From contig JAITVS010000410.1 of the NCBI GenBank assembly GCA_031285685.1, forward strand, positions 1 to 45,617: DNA of 45,617 bases. The letters run 5' to 3'. Each line of letters opens with the position of its first letter. The stretch's first letter is position 1. The translations under genes were made by a program, and so were the position numbers. A model generated the notes under the pieces. That model did not search any database and was not told the origin of the DNA. It worked only from the letters and a program-made list of their open reading frames with translations. Origin of the DNA: Tannerella sp. GTDB taxonomy: Bacteria; Bacteroidota; Bacteroidia; Bacteroidales; Tannerellaceae. Shown here piece by piece: positions 26,075 to 36,147 of this stretch.

Positions 26075-26947
26075 ATGAGAAAGTCTTTTGCCAAGATATA
26101 TCACCCGATCAAGGATTATATCATGATTTTTTTAGGTACGGTTTTGTACGGATTCGGATTTAACGGATTTATACTTTCTAATGAAATAGTCCCGGGAGGG
26201 CTTACCGGCATCGCCTCCCTCATATTTTATGCCACAAAAATACCCGTATCGGTTTCATACGCGGCAATAAACGTCGTACTGCTCGTTTTCGCATTCAAAA
26301 TTCTCGGCCGTCGTTTTGTGATCAATTCTCTGTTTGGCATCATATGCCTCACTTTTACTTTGATGTTTTTCGAATGGCTGCTAAAAGGTAAAGCGCTTGT
26401 CAGCGGAGAACCATTCATGGCAATACTTATCGGAGGTGTCCTCTGCGGAACCGGATTAGGAATTATTTTCTCGGCAAACGGCAGTACCGGCGGAACCGAT
26501 ATTATCGGTGCGATTATCAACAAATACAAGAATGTTTCAATCGGACGGGCATTACTATATTGTGATCTTATCATAATCGCATGCTCATATCTGATTTTTC
26601 ATAATATAGATAAGATTGTTTTCGGCTATGTAATCATGTTTACCGAAATGTATATACTTGACCATGTTCTGAATGCAAACAATCAATCTGTACAATTTTT
26701 TATCTTTTCAAAAAAACATGAAGAAATCGTCGAATCAATTATAAAAAATTTAGACAGGGGGTGTACTATCCTCAACGGAGAAGGAGGTTATTCCAAACAA
26801 CCGATAAAAGTCATTGTCCTGTTAGCTAAAAAGAAAGAAAGCGCCATGATCTTCCGCATGATAAAAAATATAGATAACCAAGCATTTATATCGCAAGGAA
26901 ACGTACAAGGCGTCTATGGAGAAGGTTTCGAACAAATAAAAACATAG
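26075..26947 (+). CDS. YitT family membrane protein
   Basis: This 290-residue protein has five or so N-terminal membrane segments (about 15-205) with the family motifs VPGGLTGIASL and GSTGGTDIIGAI. A soluble C-terminal DUF2179 domain (about 215-285) contains the segment RGCTILNGEGGYSKQP. YitT proteins are widespread in Firmicutes and Bacteroidota and their transport or other role is not firmly known. Genes on both sides are housekeeping, so context gives no substrate. Confidence 0.88.
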   Translation: MRKSFAKIYHPIKDYIMIFLGTVLYGFGFNGFILSNEIVPGGLTGIASLIFYATKIPVSVSYAAINVVLLVFAFKILGRRFVINSLFGIICLTFTLMFFEWLLKGKALVSGEPFMAILIGGVLCGTGLGIIFSANGSTGGTDIIGAIINKYKNVSIGRALLYCDLIIIACSYLIFHNIDKIVFGYVIMFTEMYILDHVLNANNQSVQFFIFSKKHEEIVESIIKNLDRGCTILNGEGGYSKQPIKVIVLLAKKKESAMIFRMIKNIDNQAFISQGNVQGVYGEGFEQIKT

Positions 26948-27068
26948 CAGCATAAAATCACTCACGCAAAATCATAAGTTAAAAAGACTTTCTCTACAAA
27001 ACAATTTTAATTGTCTTTTGTCGTTATATGTATGGCCTCATATTTTCTTTGTATTAAACTATAAATGA

Positions 27069-27650
27069 ATGAAAACGATTGTTTTTGCAACAAATAACGC
27101 TCATAAACTGGAAGAAGTACGTGCAATTGTTTCAGGTGAGATCAATATCGTAAGCCTTTCCGACATCGGTTGTCATGACGACATCCCTGAAACGGAAGAT
27201 ACATTGGAAGGCAATGCGCTGCAGAAAGCAAAATATGTAAAAGAACACTTCGGTTATGACTGTTTTGCCGATGACACAGGTCTTGAGGTCGAAATTCTCA
27301 ACGGTGAACCCGGAGTACGTTCGGCACGTTACGCTGGTGACACACACGACTCAAATGCGAACATGGATAAATTACTCAGTGCGCTTGAAGGCAAACAAAA
27401 CCGAAAAGCGCGTTTCCGTACTGTAATAGCATTAGTAACAAACGGCAATGATGAATTTTTCGAAGGTGTTATTAACGGACAAATAATAGAAGATAAACGC
27501 GGCAAGACAGGCTTTGGGTACGATCCCATATTTGTGCCGGATAGTTATAATGAAACATTTGCGGAATTAGGCGCGGATATAAAAAATAAGATAAGTCACC
27601 GCGCCATTGCTACACGTAAATTCGCCGAACGACTTAAATTAGTTCATTGA
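27069..27650 (+). CDS. rdgB: RdgB/HAM1 family non-canonical purine NTP pyrophosphatase
   Basis: This 193-residue enzyme hydrolyses dITP, ITP and XTP to monophosphates, keeping deaminated purines out of nucleic acids. Family motifs are [12 protein letters not shown] (5-16), [10 protein letters not shown] (about 66-75), GYDPIFVPD (about 155-163) and SHRAIA (about 178-183). The length is normal. It starts 121 bases behind the YitT gene and is followed by a PorZ-like gene on the same strand. Confidence 0.95.
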   Translation: MKTIVFATNNAHKLEEVRAIVSGEINIVSLSDIGCHDDIPETEDTLEGNALQKAKYVKEHFGYDCFADDTGLEVEILNGEPGVRSARYAGDTHDSNANMDKLLSALEGKQNRKARFRTVIALVTNGNDEFFEGVINGQIIEDKRGKTGFGYDPIFVPDSYNETFAELGADIKNKISHRAIATRKFAERLKLVH

Positions 27651-27699
27651 CAACAAATGAAACGCGATTATTATTTAAACCCTAAACATTAAAAACTAT

Positions 27700-30015
27700 A
27701 TGAATTTCAAATATTTTATAACGGTTATTGTTTCATTGCTATTCACACACTTGTCAGAAGCACAAAATAATAAAGACTGGAATACATATCTTGCTTATCA
27801 TAATGCGACAGGTATCGCAGAAACAAACGAACGTATTTTTGTGCTGGCAAACGGCGCTTTATATAGTTATGGAAAAAATGACGGGGAAATCTTTTTGTAT
27901 TCAAAGCAAAACGGACTAAGCGATACGGATATAAGACTGATTAAATACAGTCCTGACATGCACACATTAGTTATTGTTTACAGTAACGGAAACATTGATC
28001 TGTATGGTGAAGGCGGATTTAAAAACATACCGCACCTTAAAAACTCGTCAAATGTACAAAGTAAAACCGTTAACGACATCTATTTTTATAATCATTTCGC
28101 CTATTTTTCAACCGATTTCGGAATTCTGGCTGTGAACCTTGACAAACAGGAAATCCTGGATACTTATAAATTGGATAAGGTTGTAAACTCTGTCTGTATA
28201 TGGGGAGATACCATTATCGCTTCCACAAAAGAAGGATTATTAAAAGCCCATACAAAAGCCAATCTTGTTGATACCAATGTTTGGGAAAAAAAAATATTAA
28301 GCAATGCAGGTCTTAACCAGGAAGACACTATTATAAGAATGAATCTGTTTAAAGATCATCTTATTTTTTGTGTCAAAAAAGACGGACTTTATTATGAGAC
28401 ATCCGAAGGAGAAACAAAAACATTGATGAAGCAATCATACATAAAAGACATAACCGTTCAAAACAAGGAACTTATAGCATATACAGCTGATAATCTGTAC
28501 ATTTATTCCGACATGAATAATTTCATCTATGTAAATATAGGAATAATAGAAGATGTCGTGTCATTAAAAGAAGATGGGAAATACTGGATTGCATCAGGAA
28601 CAAACGGTCTTATCGGCATACAAAAAGACAGTAATAACAAATTCACCAAATTTGTTTCGGACATTACCATAAACAGCCCCAAGCGCAACTATGATGCTTT
28701 CATGACTATTCATAACGACAGATTACTTATCACAGGAGGAGACCGACTACTTGCTCGTTCGTTTAGGCCCGGAACTTTTATGATTTATGAAAACAAAGAA
28801 TGGAATAATTTCGATGAATCAATCGCCGACAATGAAATTAGAAAACTGATCGGCACCGAAAGCTGGGATTATATGGGTGTTGCAGTTGACCCTGACGACG
28901 AAAACCATTACTACATCGCCACTTACGGAGAAGGTATCATCGAACTTAGAAACAATGAATTTGTCAATCTTTACAGCATAAACAACAGCACTTTAAAGTC
29001 TGCGAACACTACTCTGAACTTTGTCCGTATAGGAAGTGTTTGTTTTGACAGCCAGAAAAACTTGTGGGCGACAAACTGCCTTGTCACAAATGCAATTAAT
29101 GTCTTAAAAGCGAACGGGGAATGGAAATCGCTGTATTATTCTCCTCTCAATAACGCTGATAAGTTAGACAAAATACTCATCACATCCCGAGGTCACAAGT
29201 GGGTAAATGTACCATATGATAATGCAAAAATAGTTGTTATTGACGATAAAGGAACCATCGATGACCAATCCGACGATATATGCAATTCTTTCACTTCGTT
29301 TAAAGATGCCCAAAGTAGCACCGGAGGATCTATTACGCCCGGTGAATTTCTTTGTATGGCGGAAGACCGGAATGGTACTATATGGATAGGGACTAATATC
29401 GGACCGTTAAAATGCAGTACTCCTTCGCGCGCTATTGACAATCCGGAACAATTAGCCTGCTCGCGCCTTGTACGTGACGGTGAAGCTTATTTCCTGAGTG
29501 GAGAATCAGTCACTGCGATTGCCGTCGATGCGGACAACCAGAAATGGATCGGAACCGGTAGTCAGGGAGTTTTTCTCATCAACGAAGACGGCTCTGAGAC
29601 GATATACAACTTCAATACGGATAATTCTCCTTTATTGTCTAATACGATAAACAGCATTGCTATAAACAATAAAACTGGAGAAGTCTTTTTCGGAACCAGC
29701 AATGGTCTTGTTTCTTTCAGCAGCGGAGTAACAAGCGGATCAACCCCATTTTCTGATGTATACGCATTTCCCAATCCCGTCCGTCCGGAACACAACGACA
29801 AAGTAACCATTACCGGCCTGACAAACAATGCGAATGTAAAAATAACGGATATAAACGGAAACCTGATATATCAGGGACGTGCCGTCGGAAACCAACTTGT
29901 ATGGAGCTGCCGTAACAGCAACGGAAATCGCGTCGCAACAGGAGTATACCTTGTTCTCACGACAACATCCGATGCTTCGGAAAGTGTAGTTGCAAAAATC
30001 GCTGTTGTTAAGTAA
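27700..30015 (+). CDS. porZ: PorZ-like T9SS beta-propeller protein
   Basis: This 771-residue protein has a signal peptide ending HLSEAQ, many beta-propeller strands of the two-component-regulator type (for example NRNGTIWIGTN-like repeats around residues 560-650), and a C-terminal type A T9SS domain. That domain starts near 690 with YAFPNPVRPEHNDKV and ends VVAKIAVVK. The N-terminal DWNTYLAYHNATGIAE matches my recollection of PorZ, the T9SS component of Porphyromonas gingivalis that has two propellers plus a CTD and a similar length. PorZ sits on the cell surface with the sortase PorU and binds A-LPS. Assignment is by architecture, so it is likely rather than proven. Confidence 0.7.
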   Translation: MNFKYFITVIVSLLFTHLSEAQNNKDWNTYLAYHNATGIAETNERIFVLANGALYSYGKNDGEIFLYSKQNGLSDTDIRLIKYSPDMHTLVIVYSNGNIDLYGEGGFKNIPHLKNSSNVQSKTVNDIYFYNHFAYFSTDFGILAVNLDKQEILDTYKLDKVVNSVCIWGDTIIASTKEGLLKAHTKANLVDTNVWEKKILSNAGLNQEDTIIRMNLFKDHLIFCVKKDGLYYETSEGETKTLMKQSYIKDITVQNKELIAYTADNLYIYSDMNNFIYVNIGIIEDVVSLKEDGKYWIASGTNGLIGIQKDSNNKFTKFVSDITINSPKRNYDAFMTIHNDRLLITGGDRLLARSFRPGTFMIYENKEWNNFDESIADNEIRKLIGTESWDYMGVAVDPDDENHYYIATYGEGIIELRNNEFVNLYSINNSTLKSANTTLNFVRIGSVCFDSQKNLWATNCLVTNAINVLKANGEWKSLYYSPLNNADKLDKILITSRGHKWVNVPYDNAKIVVIDDKGTIDDQSDDICNSFTSFKDAQSSTGGSITPGEFLCMAEDRNGTIWIGTNIGPLKCSTPSRAIDNPEQLACSRLVRDGEAYFLSGESVTAIAVDADNQKWIGTGSQGVFLINEDGSETIYNFNTDNSPLLSNTINSIAINNKTGEVFFGTSNGLVSFSSGVTSGSTPFSDVYAFPNPVRPEHNDKVTITGLTNNANVKITDINGNLIYQGRAVGNQLVWSCRNSNGNRVATGVYLVLTTTSDASESVVAKIAVVK

Positions 30016-30019
30016 AGCA

Positions 30020-30934
30020 TCAGGCGATTATCACCTTCCCTTCTTCCGACAAAACAACATTCGGAAAAACAGTTCCGGCTTCTTCTATAAAGCCGTTCAA
30101 ATCTTCGTATCGGGCGGAGTAATGACCCAATACCAATTGCTTTACTCCGGCCCGCAAAGCAATCTCTGCCGCCTGCCGCGCCGTAGAGTGAAATGTTTCT
30201 TTTGCACGAGGCATGTCTTTTTCCAAAAATGTGGCCTCATGATACAAACAATCAACGTTTTCTATATAAGGTATAATTGAGGGAGAAAATGCCGTATCCG
30301 AACAATAAGCGTAACGTTTCGGAGGATCTGCCGGGCGGGTAAGCCGCGTATAAGGTATTACAGTCCCATCTTCCGTAATATAATCCCTGCCTTGTTTTAT
30401 ATTTACGATTTCTTTCAACGGCACACGGTAAAAATCGATCATCTCACGTAAAATATGAGGCTCCTGCGGTTTCTCTGAAAATAAAAAACCACAGGTAGGT
30501 ATCCTATGCTTAAGAGGTATCGAATAAACTTCCAATGAACGGTCTTCCATGATCATCTCATTTTTTTGCGGATCGATAATATTTAAACGGACTTTATGGG
30601 GTAGCTCCCGGCAGAATTGCGATAAAACGGGCGACATAAAAGACTCTGTACCGGCAGGCCCGTGAATAACTAATTCACCGCTCCGACCAAGCATTCCAAG
30701 CGTAGAGATTAATCCCGGCAGTCCAAAACAATGATCTCCATGCATATGAGAAATAAATACATGATTTAGTCTGTTGAAGCGCACTTTATAACGGCGCATC
30801 TGAAGTTGCGTCCCTTCACCGCAGTCTATCAGGTATAATTTATCCCGTAAATCGACAATCTGTGCTGTCGGGGCATGGCGAAGAGTCGGCGTTGCAGAAC
30901 CACAACCTAATATGTGAATTTTTAAATGTGACAT
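30020..30934 (-). CDS. rnz: Ribonuclease Z
   Basis: This protein of 304 residues is a metallo-beta-lactamase-fold tRNA 3'-endonuclease. The motif SHMHGDHCFGLPGL (HxHxDH) near residue 62-75 binds the two zinc ions, CSDTAF near 215 provides the bridging Asp, and LGHYSARY near 275 the distal His. An open frame continues upstream to 31213, but the ATG at 30934 (MSHLKIHILGCGSATP) gives the normal family length and avoids overlapping ddh. The gene converges on porZ with four bases between the stops. Confidence 0.95.
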   Translation of the reverse strand: MSHLKIHILGCGSATPTLRHAPTAQIVDLRDKLYLIDCGEGTQLQMRRYKVRFNRLNHVFISHMHGDHCFGLPGLISTLGMLGRSGELVIHGPAGTESFMSPVLSQFCRELPHKVRLNIIDPQKNEMIMEDRSLEVYSIPLKHRIPTCGFLFSEKPQEPHILREMIDFYRVPLKEIVNIKQGRDYITEDGTVIPYTRLTRPADPPKRYAYCSDTAFSPSIIPYIENVDCLYHEATFLEKDMPRAKETFHSTARQAAEIALRAGVKQLVLGHYSARYEDLNGFIEEAGTVFPNVVLSEEGKVIIA

Positions 30935-31016
30935 AAAAATTTTAGCATTTATCATGTAAAGATAAAAATCAGGCCGGTAACTACAAAATCCGGATAAAAA
31001 TAATTCCGTAACAAAC

Positions 31017-31046
31017 TTGCAAATCAGGTAATAATTATTACTTTTG
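31017..31046 (+). promoter_or_regulatory. Promoter of ddh
   Basis: TTG (31017-31019), a 19-base spacer, and TACTTTTG (31039-31046), a perfect -7 element, 45 bases before the ddh ATG. Confidence 0.6.
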
Positions 31047-31091
31047 CATCTCTTAAAATGCATAAACATTAAGCAATAAATATTCAAGCGT

Positions 31092-31988
31092 ATGAAAAAA
31101 ATAAGAGCAGCAATTGTGGGATATGGAAATATTGGAAAATATGTTTTGGAAGCACTGGAAGCGTCTGCGGATTTTGAAATAGCAGGGGTTGTACGCCGTA
31201 ACGCGAAAGACATTCCTACGGAATTAAAACCTTATACTGTAACCGACAGTATTTCAAAACTTAAAAAAGTAGATGTTGCAATCCTTGCTACTCCGACGCG
31301 TCAGGTTGAAAAATTTGCCAAAGAAGCGCTGGCTTTAGGGATTAATACGGTTGATAGCTTTGACATACATGGACAGATCGTTGACCTGCGCCGCAGTCTT
31401 GCCAAAGAAGCGAAGAAAAATAAAGCCGTATCCGTTATTGCCGCCGGATGGGACCCGGGTAGCGATTCTATCGTACGCACCCTTCTCGAAGCGATGGTTC
31501 CGAAAGGAATTACATATACAAACTTCGGGCCGGGAATGAGCATGGGACATACGGTTGCCGTCAAAGCTATAAAAGGAGTCAAAGCGGCCTTAAGCATGAC
31601 GATTCCTTTAGGAACCGGCATTCATCGCCGCATGGTATACATAGAAATTGAAAAAGGCCACAAATTTGCTACTGTAGCAGCAGCCATCAAAAAAGATGAT
31701 TATTTTGCACATGATGAAACCCATGTAATACAAGTTGACTCAGTTGATGATCTGCTGGATATGGGACATGGCGTAAAGCTTATTCGTAAAGGTGTATCCG
31801 GAAAAACACAAAATCAACTGATCGGGTTTGATATGAAAATAAACAATCCGGCCCTGACGGCGCAAATATTGGTAGCTGTAGCACGCGCCTCAACAAAACA
31901 ACAACCCGGAGCATATACAATGATTGAAATACCGGTAATCCATATGCTTTACGGAGAAACAGAAGATCTTATTAAACGATTAGTATAA
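31092..31988 (+). CDS. ddh: meso-diaminopimelate dehydrogenase
   Basis: This 298-residue NADPH enzyme makes meso-diaminopimelate in one step from tetrahydrodipicolinate, feeding peptidoglycan and lysine synthesis. An N-terminal Rossmann motif AIVGYGNIGKYVLEAL, then SFDIHGQI, AAGWDPGSDSI and FGPGMSMGHTVAVKAI are family hallmarks. The length is slightly below the Corynebacterium enzyme (about 320). It is followed 5 bases later by lgt, so the two are in one operon. Confidence 0.93.
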   Translation: MKKIRAAIVGYGNIGKYVLEALEASADFEIAGVVRRNAKDIPTELKPYTVTDSISKLKKVDVAILATPTRQVEKFAKEALALGINTVDSFDIHGQIVDLRRSLAKEAKKNKAVSVIAAGWDPGSDSIVRTLLEAMVPKGITYTNFGPGMSMGHTVAVKAIKGVKAALSMTIPLGTGIHRRMVYIEIEKGHKFATVAAAIKKDDYFAHDETHVIQVDSVDDLLDMGHGVKLIRKGVSGKTQNQLIGFDMKINNPALTAQILVAVARASTKQQPGAYTMIEIPVIHMLYGETEDLIKRLV

Positions 31989-31993
31989 AAAAC

Positions 31994-32848
31994 ATGTCTT
32001 TATTAGAAATCACCTGGACTGCGGATCCCGTCATATTTTCCATAGGAGCAAAGGAAATCCGGTGGTATGCGCTCATGTTCATCATCGGGTTTGCCATCGG
32101 ATATAAAATCGTAGAGCAGATGTGGAAACGCGAGGATATCAACCCCAAATGGCTGGATCCGTTATTATATTACACGCTTGGCGGAACAATCATCGGCGCA
32201 CGCCTTGGCCACTGCCTCTTCTATGCTCCGGAATACTATCTTTCCCATCCGATAGAAATATTGAAGGTCTGGGAAGGCGGACTGGCAAGTCACGGAGGCG
32301 TGCTGGGTATCATTATCGCCATCTATTTCTATTCGAAAAAAATTACCCATAAAAGCATGTTGTGGACGTTTGATAAGCTTGTCACACCAACCGGTCTGGT
32401 CGCAGCGTTGATACGGCTCGGCAACCTTATGAACCATGAGGTTTACGGTCATCCCACCGACCTTCCATGGGGGTTTCGCTTCATCAAAAACCTGCATGCA
32501 TGGAGACAAGGCGCCGAGCCGATATTCTCTGCTCCCAGTCACCCGACTCAGTTATATGAAGCAATCTGTTACTTAATAACATTCGCCCTGTGTATGTGGC
32601 TTTACTTCAAGAAGGATGCATGGAAAAAAGAAGGGCTTATCTTTGGAATATTCATGATTTGCATCTTTACAGCGCGCTTCTTTATTGAATTCCTGAAAAA
32701 CGACCAGGAAGCCTTCGAAGAAGGCATGGTGCTTAATATGGGACAATTACTCAGTATCCCGTTTGTACTAATGGGCGTATACTTCGTTTGGAGAGCTTTG
32801 AAAAAAGGTGCTGCAACCGTGAATAAACAAAACTCTAATAAAAAATAA
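31994..32848 (+). CDS. lgt: Prolipoprotein diacylglyceryl transferase
   Basis: This 284-residue inner-membrane enzyme transfers diacylglyceryl to the lipobox Cys of prolipoproteins, the first step of lipoprotein maturation. Seven hydrophobic helices are visible. Signature motifs are GGLASHGGVLG near 97-107 and IRLGNLMNHEVYG near 139-151. The window encodes several lipoprotein substrates. It follows ddh by 5 bases and precedes the flavodiiron gene by 19. Confidence 0.96.
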   Translation: MSLLEITWTADPVIFSIGAKEIRWYALMFIIGFAIGYKIVEQMWKREDINPKWLDPLLYYTLGGTIIGARLGHCLFYAPEYYLSHPIEILKVWEGGLASHGGVLGIIIAIYFYSKKITHKSMLWTFDKLVTPTGLVAALIRLGNLMNHEVYGHPTDLPWGFRFIKNLHAWRQGAEPIFSAPSHPTQLYEAICYLITFALCMWLYFKKDAWKKEGLIFGIFMICIFTARFFIEFLKNDQEAFEEGMVLNMGQLLSIPFVLMGVYFVWRALKKGAATVNKQNSNKK

Positions 32849-32867
32849 TCAGGACAAAAAACATAAA

Positions 32868-34040
32868 ATGAAATTAATTGTTAATAATATTTATTACGTA
32901 GGAGTCAATGACCGTCAGAAAAAATTGTTTGAAAACCTCTGGCCATTACCTTATGGGGTTTCTTACAACTCGTATCTGATTACCGGAAATAAAAATATAC
33001 TTATAGACACTGTTGATCTCTGTTATTCGGAATTATTTTTCGGAAAGATAGATCGGGCATTAAACGGACAGGATCTTGACTATCTGATAATCAACCATAT
33101 GGAACCAGACCATTCGGGAAGTATCCATTTGTTGCGCAAAAAATATCCGAATATTCAGATTATCGGAAACAAACTGACATTCGGTATGCTCGCCGGATAT
33201 TACAACATTACCGATGGTTTATATGAAGTAAAAGACGGAGATATACTCGACACCGGGTCTCATCAACTCAAATTCTATACAGCACCAATGGTACACTGGC
33301 CGGAAGTGATGTTCACCTACGACGAAACAGATAAAATACTTTTTTCGGCTGATGCGTTCGGGACATTCGGAACATTAGACGGGGGGATTATTGACAAAGA
33401 CATGAACACAACCCGGTATTGGAGTGAAATGATCCGGTATTACTCTAACATTGTAGGCAAATACGGTAACCCTGTACAAAAAGCTTTACAAAAACTGGCT
33501 GATGTGGATATACAGATGATTTGTTCGACACACGGTCCGGTATGGAATGAGCAAAAAACGAAAGCTATAGAAACCTATGACAGACTAAGCCGTTATGAAG
33601 GAATCAATGGTGTAACGCTTATATACGGAAGCATGTACGGACATACCGAACATATGGCCGAAACAATAGCATCCGCCCTATCCGACGGAGGTGTCCGGGA
33701 TATAAAGATGCACAATGTAAGCAATTGTCATTCGTCTTACATATTACGTGATATATTTAATTATAAAGGTGTTATTATCGGTAGCCCGACATACAGCAAT
33801 CAGATATTCCCTGAAATTGACTCTCTGCTCAACAGAATAGAATTACGCGAAATCAAAGATCGTTTATTCGGATACTTTGGCTCATTCACATGGGCAGGGG
33901 CGGCAGTGAAACGATTGGCCGCTTTCGGGGAAACGATGAAATGGGAAATTGTCGGCAACCCCGTCGAACAAAAACAAAACATCTGTACGGACGAACAATG
34001 TATCGCACTCGGAAAAGCAATGGCTGAACGCCTGCAATGA
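32868..34040 (+). CDS. A-type flavodiiron protein (FprA-like)
   Basis: This 390-residue protein combines a metallo-beta-lactamase domain with a flavodoxin domain. The diiron site shows HMEPDHSG (H77, E79, D81, H82), a His near 143 and an Asp near 162. The flavodoxin part starts near 248 with the FMN loop YGSMYGHTEHMAET. Flavodiiron proteins reduce O2 to water or NO to N2O and protect anaerobes. There is no rubredoxin domain fused, so an external electron donor is needed. It lies 19 bases after lgt and probably shares its transcript. Confidence 0.93.
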   Translation: MKLIVNNIYYVGVNDRQKKLFENLWPLPYGVSYNSYLITGNKNILIDTVDLCYSELFFGKIDRALNGQDLDYLIINHMEPDHSGSIHLLRKKYPNIQIIGNKLTFGMLAGYYNITDGLYEVKDGDILDTGSHQLKFYTAPMVHWPEVMFTYDETDKILFSADAFGTFGTLDGGIIDKDMNTTRYWSEMIRYYSNIVGKYGNPVQKALQKLADVDIQMICSTHGPVWNEQKTKAIETYDRLSRYEGINGVTLIYGSMYGHTEHMAETIASALSDGGVRDIKMHNVSNCHSSYILRDIFNYKGVIIGSPTYSNQIFPEIDSLLNRIELREIKDRLFGYFGSFTWAGAAVKRLAAFGETMKWEIVGNPVEQKQNICTDEQCIALGKAMAERLQ

Positions 34041-34110
34041 TCCTGAAAGAATGAAACATTGAACAAACAACCCGGTTACTGGAAAAACTTTAAACTTATA
34101 AATTATAACT

Positions 34111-34920
34111 ATGAGAGTCATCATCGAACCTAACTACGAAACATTATCCAAATGGGCAGCATATTATATCGCTGCTAAAATCAACAATGCAAAGCCGACT
34201 GTAAAAAAACCGTTTGTACTTGGTCTGCCTACCGGTTCCTCTCCGCTGGGAATATATAAAGAACTCATAAAACTAAACAAGAAAGGGACTGTTTCTTTCA
34301 AAAATGTAATTACCTTCAACATGGACGAATATGTAGGAATACCTAAAGAACATCCGGAAAGTTACCATTCTTTCATGTGGAATAATTTTTTCAATCATAT
34401 CGATATACAAGAAAAAAACGTAAATATCCTAAACGGAAATGCTAAAAGCCTGGAAGCTGAGTGCATGGATTACGAGGAACGCATTAAAAAGGCCGGAGGA
34501 ATTGATTTATTCCTTGGAGGTATAGGCCCGGATGGGCATGTTGCATTCAACGAACCCGGCTCCTCCTTGTCTTCCCGCACCCGTATAAAATCCCTTACTA
34601 CCGATACCATAATCGCAAACTCACGTTTCTTCGGAGGTGATGTGAATAAAGTTCCGAAAACGGCATTAACCGTCGGCGTAGGTACAGTGATGGATGCCAA
34701 AGAAGTGCTCATAGTTGCAAATGGTCATAATAAAGCCCGGGCGCTTCAGCAGGCGATTGAAGGCAGTGTCAACCAGATGTGGACAATAACCGCATTACAA
34801 TTGCATCCCAAGGGAATTATCGTATGCGATGAAGCGGCATGTGCAGAAATTAAAGTCGGCACATACAATTATTTCAAAGACATCGAAAAAGAAAATATTA
34901 ATCCCAAGGTATTATTGTAA
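34111..34920 (+). CDS. nagB: Glucosamine-6-phosphate deaminase
   Basis: This 269-residue enzyme converts glucosamine-6-phosphate to fructose-6-phosphate and ammonia. Key motifs are [15 protein letters not shown] near 40-54, FNMDEYVG near 69-76 and [15 protein letters not shown] near 138-152. The length matches E. coli NagB (266). It is separated by 70 bases from the flavodiiron gene, so its co-transcription is uncertain. It would feed amino sugars from mucin or cell wall into glycolysis, with pfkA also present in the window. Confidence 0.95.
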   Translation: MRVIIEPNYETLSKWAAYYIAAKINNAKPTVKKPFVLGLPTGSSPLGIYKELIKLNKKGTVSFKNVITFNMDEYVGIPKEHPESYHSFMWNNFFNHIDIQEKNVNILNGNAKSLEAECMDYEERIKKAGGIDLFLGGIGPDGHVAFNEPGSSLSSRTRIKSLTTDTIIANSRFFGGDVNKVPKTALTVGVGTVMDAKEVLIVANGHNKARALQQAIEGSVNQMWTITALQLHPKGIIVCDEAACAEIKVGTYNYFKDIEKENINPKVLL

Positions 34921-34923
34921 ACC

Positions 34924-34954
34924 TTTGTCGAATTAAAGAATCTGCATATCTTTG
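34924..34954 (+). promoter_or_regulatory. Promoter of the DUF4421 gene
   Basis: TTTG (34924-34927), a 19-base spacer, and TATCTTTG (34947-34954), a full consensus match just behind nagB. Confidence 0.7.
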
Positions 34955-34971
34955 TTGTCGTAAATGAGACG

Positions 34972-36093
34972 ATGGAGATGTGCAGTTTTTTTTATTCCTA
35001 CAGATACATTTTGCCGGCAATAATATCATTGCTGCTGTCCAACAGTATATATGCGCAGGAATCTCCTGCCATAGAAAGTTTAAACACTCAAAAATCATCA
35101 TCATGGGTTCATGATAAATACATAGCATTCCGCAAGGCATATAAGTATAATCCGGAATACCTGAAAAACGAATCGAACAGGCTAAAATTTAGATTATTAG
35201 GAACTGTTCAGACGCCATTCTTTACTGTTCACCCCCAAAGTGATACTGAGAAAAAGATTATCTTTGATTCCGAACCGCTGAAATATGTCGGAGCCGACAT
35301 CGGATGGAATATCTTTGCCTTCGGCTATAGTTTCGGCATTGACGGTAAAAACAAAAAAAAAAATGAACGATTCAGTTTCAATACTTTTACCCGCTTTTTT
35401 GCCATCAGTGCTGAGGTTTTCTGGTTAAATAATCTAAGTATTTCCAATCTTGAAGATTTCATAACCGAAGAAGAGAATACACACCCCGAAAAGGTCGCAT
35501 TGGATGGTACCTATTTTCGTTCACGCTCGGCACAAATAAGTTTTTTCCCGAACGGAAAAAAAATGGCGTACGGAAATACGATCAACCCGGTTTTTCGTCA
35601 ATTAAAAAGTGCGGGAACCCTTATTCTGGCGCTCGGTTACTCGGATTATGATTTCAATACAAACCTTCAAAACTCGGAATTTAAGGATGATGAATGGATA
35701 TCCGAAATAGGTATCAGTAAAATTAACATGTATAAATACGAATTAGGCGTCGGATATTCTTACAATTTTGTTGTAGGACGTCATTGGGTCTTATTTCTGT
35801 CGGATATGATCGGAATATCCAGCCAACGCTACTCTTATGAAATGCTTTCCGATGACCCTTTCTCAAAAAAAACAAAATTAGGCGGATGCAATTATTTCCG
35901 TACAGGAGCCTGCTATTATAATAAAGACTATTTTATCGGAGCACATGTCCTGCACGAGCTCGATGCGCTTGATACAAGCCACTTCCTTTTCAATAAAAAC
36001 AACCAAATCGCCGTCGTTTATCTGGGGTATAAGTTTAACGTCGACGGATTTAACCGCTTTGTTTCAAATATAATAGGCACACCGGTCAAATAA
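34972..36093 (+). CDS. DUF4421 family protein
   Basis: This 373-residue protein has an N-terminal signal (hydrophobic ILPAIISLLLSNSIYAQ) and a beta-rich body with repeated aromatic strands such as YVGADIGWNIFAFGYSFGID and YELGVGYSYNFVVGRHW. That pattern fits DUF4421, a Bacteroidota family that may form an outer-membrane beta barrel. The role is unknown. A second ATG at 34978 is also possible. It has its own promoter and ends in a shared terminator. Confidence 0.75.
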   Translation: MEMCSFFYSYRYILPAIISLLLSNSIYAQESPAIESLNTQKSSSWVHDKYIAFRKAYKYNPEYLKNESNRLKFRLLGTVQTPFFTVHPQSDTEKKIIFDSEPLKYVGADIGWNIFAFGYSFGIDGKNKKKNERFSFNTFTRFFAISAEVFWLNNLSISNLEDFITEEENTHPEKVALDGTYFRSRSAQISFFPNGKKMAYGNTINPVFRQLKSAGTLILALGYSDYDFNTNLQNSEFKDDEWISEIGISKINMYKYELGVGYSYNFVVGRHWVLFLSDMIGISSQRYSYEMLSDDPFSKKTKLGGCNYFRTGACYYNKDYFIGAHVLHELDALDTSHFLFNKNNQIAVVYLGYKFNVDGFNRFVSNIIGTPVK

Positions 36094-36128
36094 AAAAAGC
36101 CATCTCAAATATTGAAACGGCTTTCTTT
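36092..36128. terminator. Bidirectional terminator between the DUF4421 and small lipoprotein genes
   Basis: A hairpin at 36098-36122 (AGCC pairing with GGCT, with two internal mismatches in a 10-bp stem) is flanked by a run of seven A on the left and a T-rich stretch on the right, so it can end transcription in both directions. Confidence 0.6.
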
Positions 36129-36147
36129 CTATTGTTTTAAACAAATT

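Noticed and set aside
30935..31213. N-terminal extension of ribonuclease Z by 93 residues
   Set aside because: The extension overlaps the ddh promoter and start on the other strand, has no domain, and the ATG at 30934 gives the normal family length.
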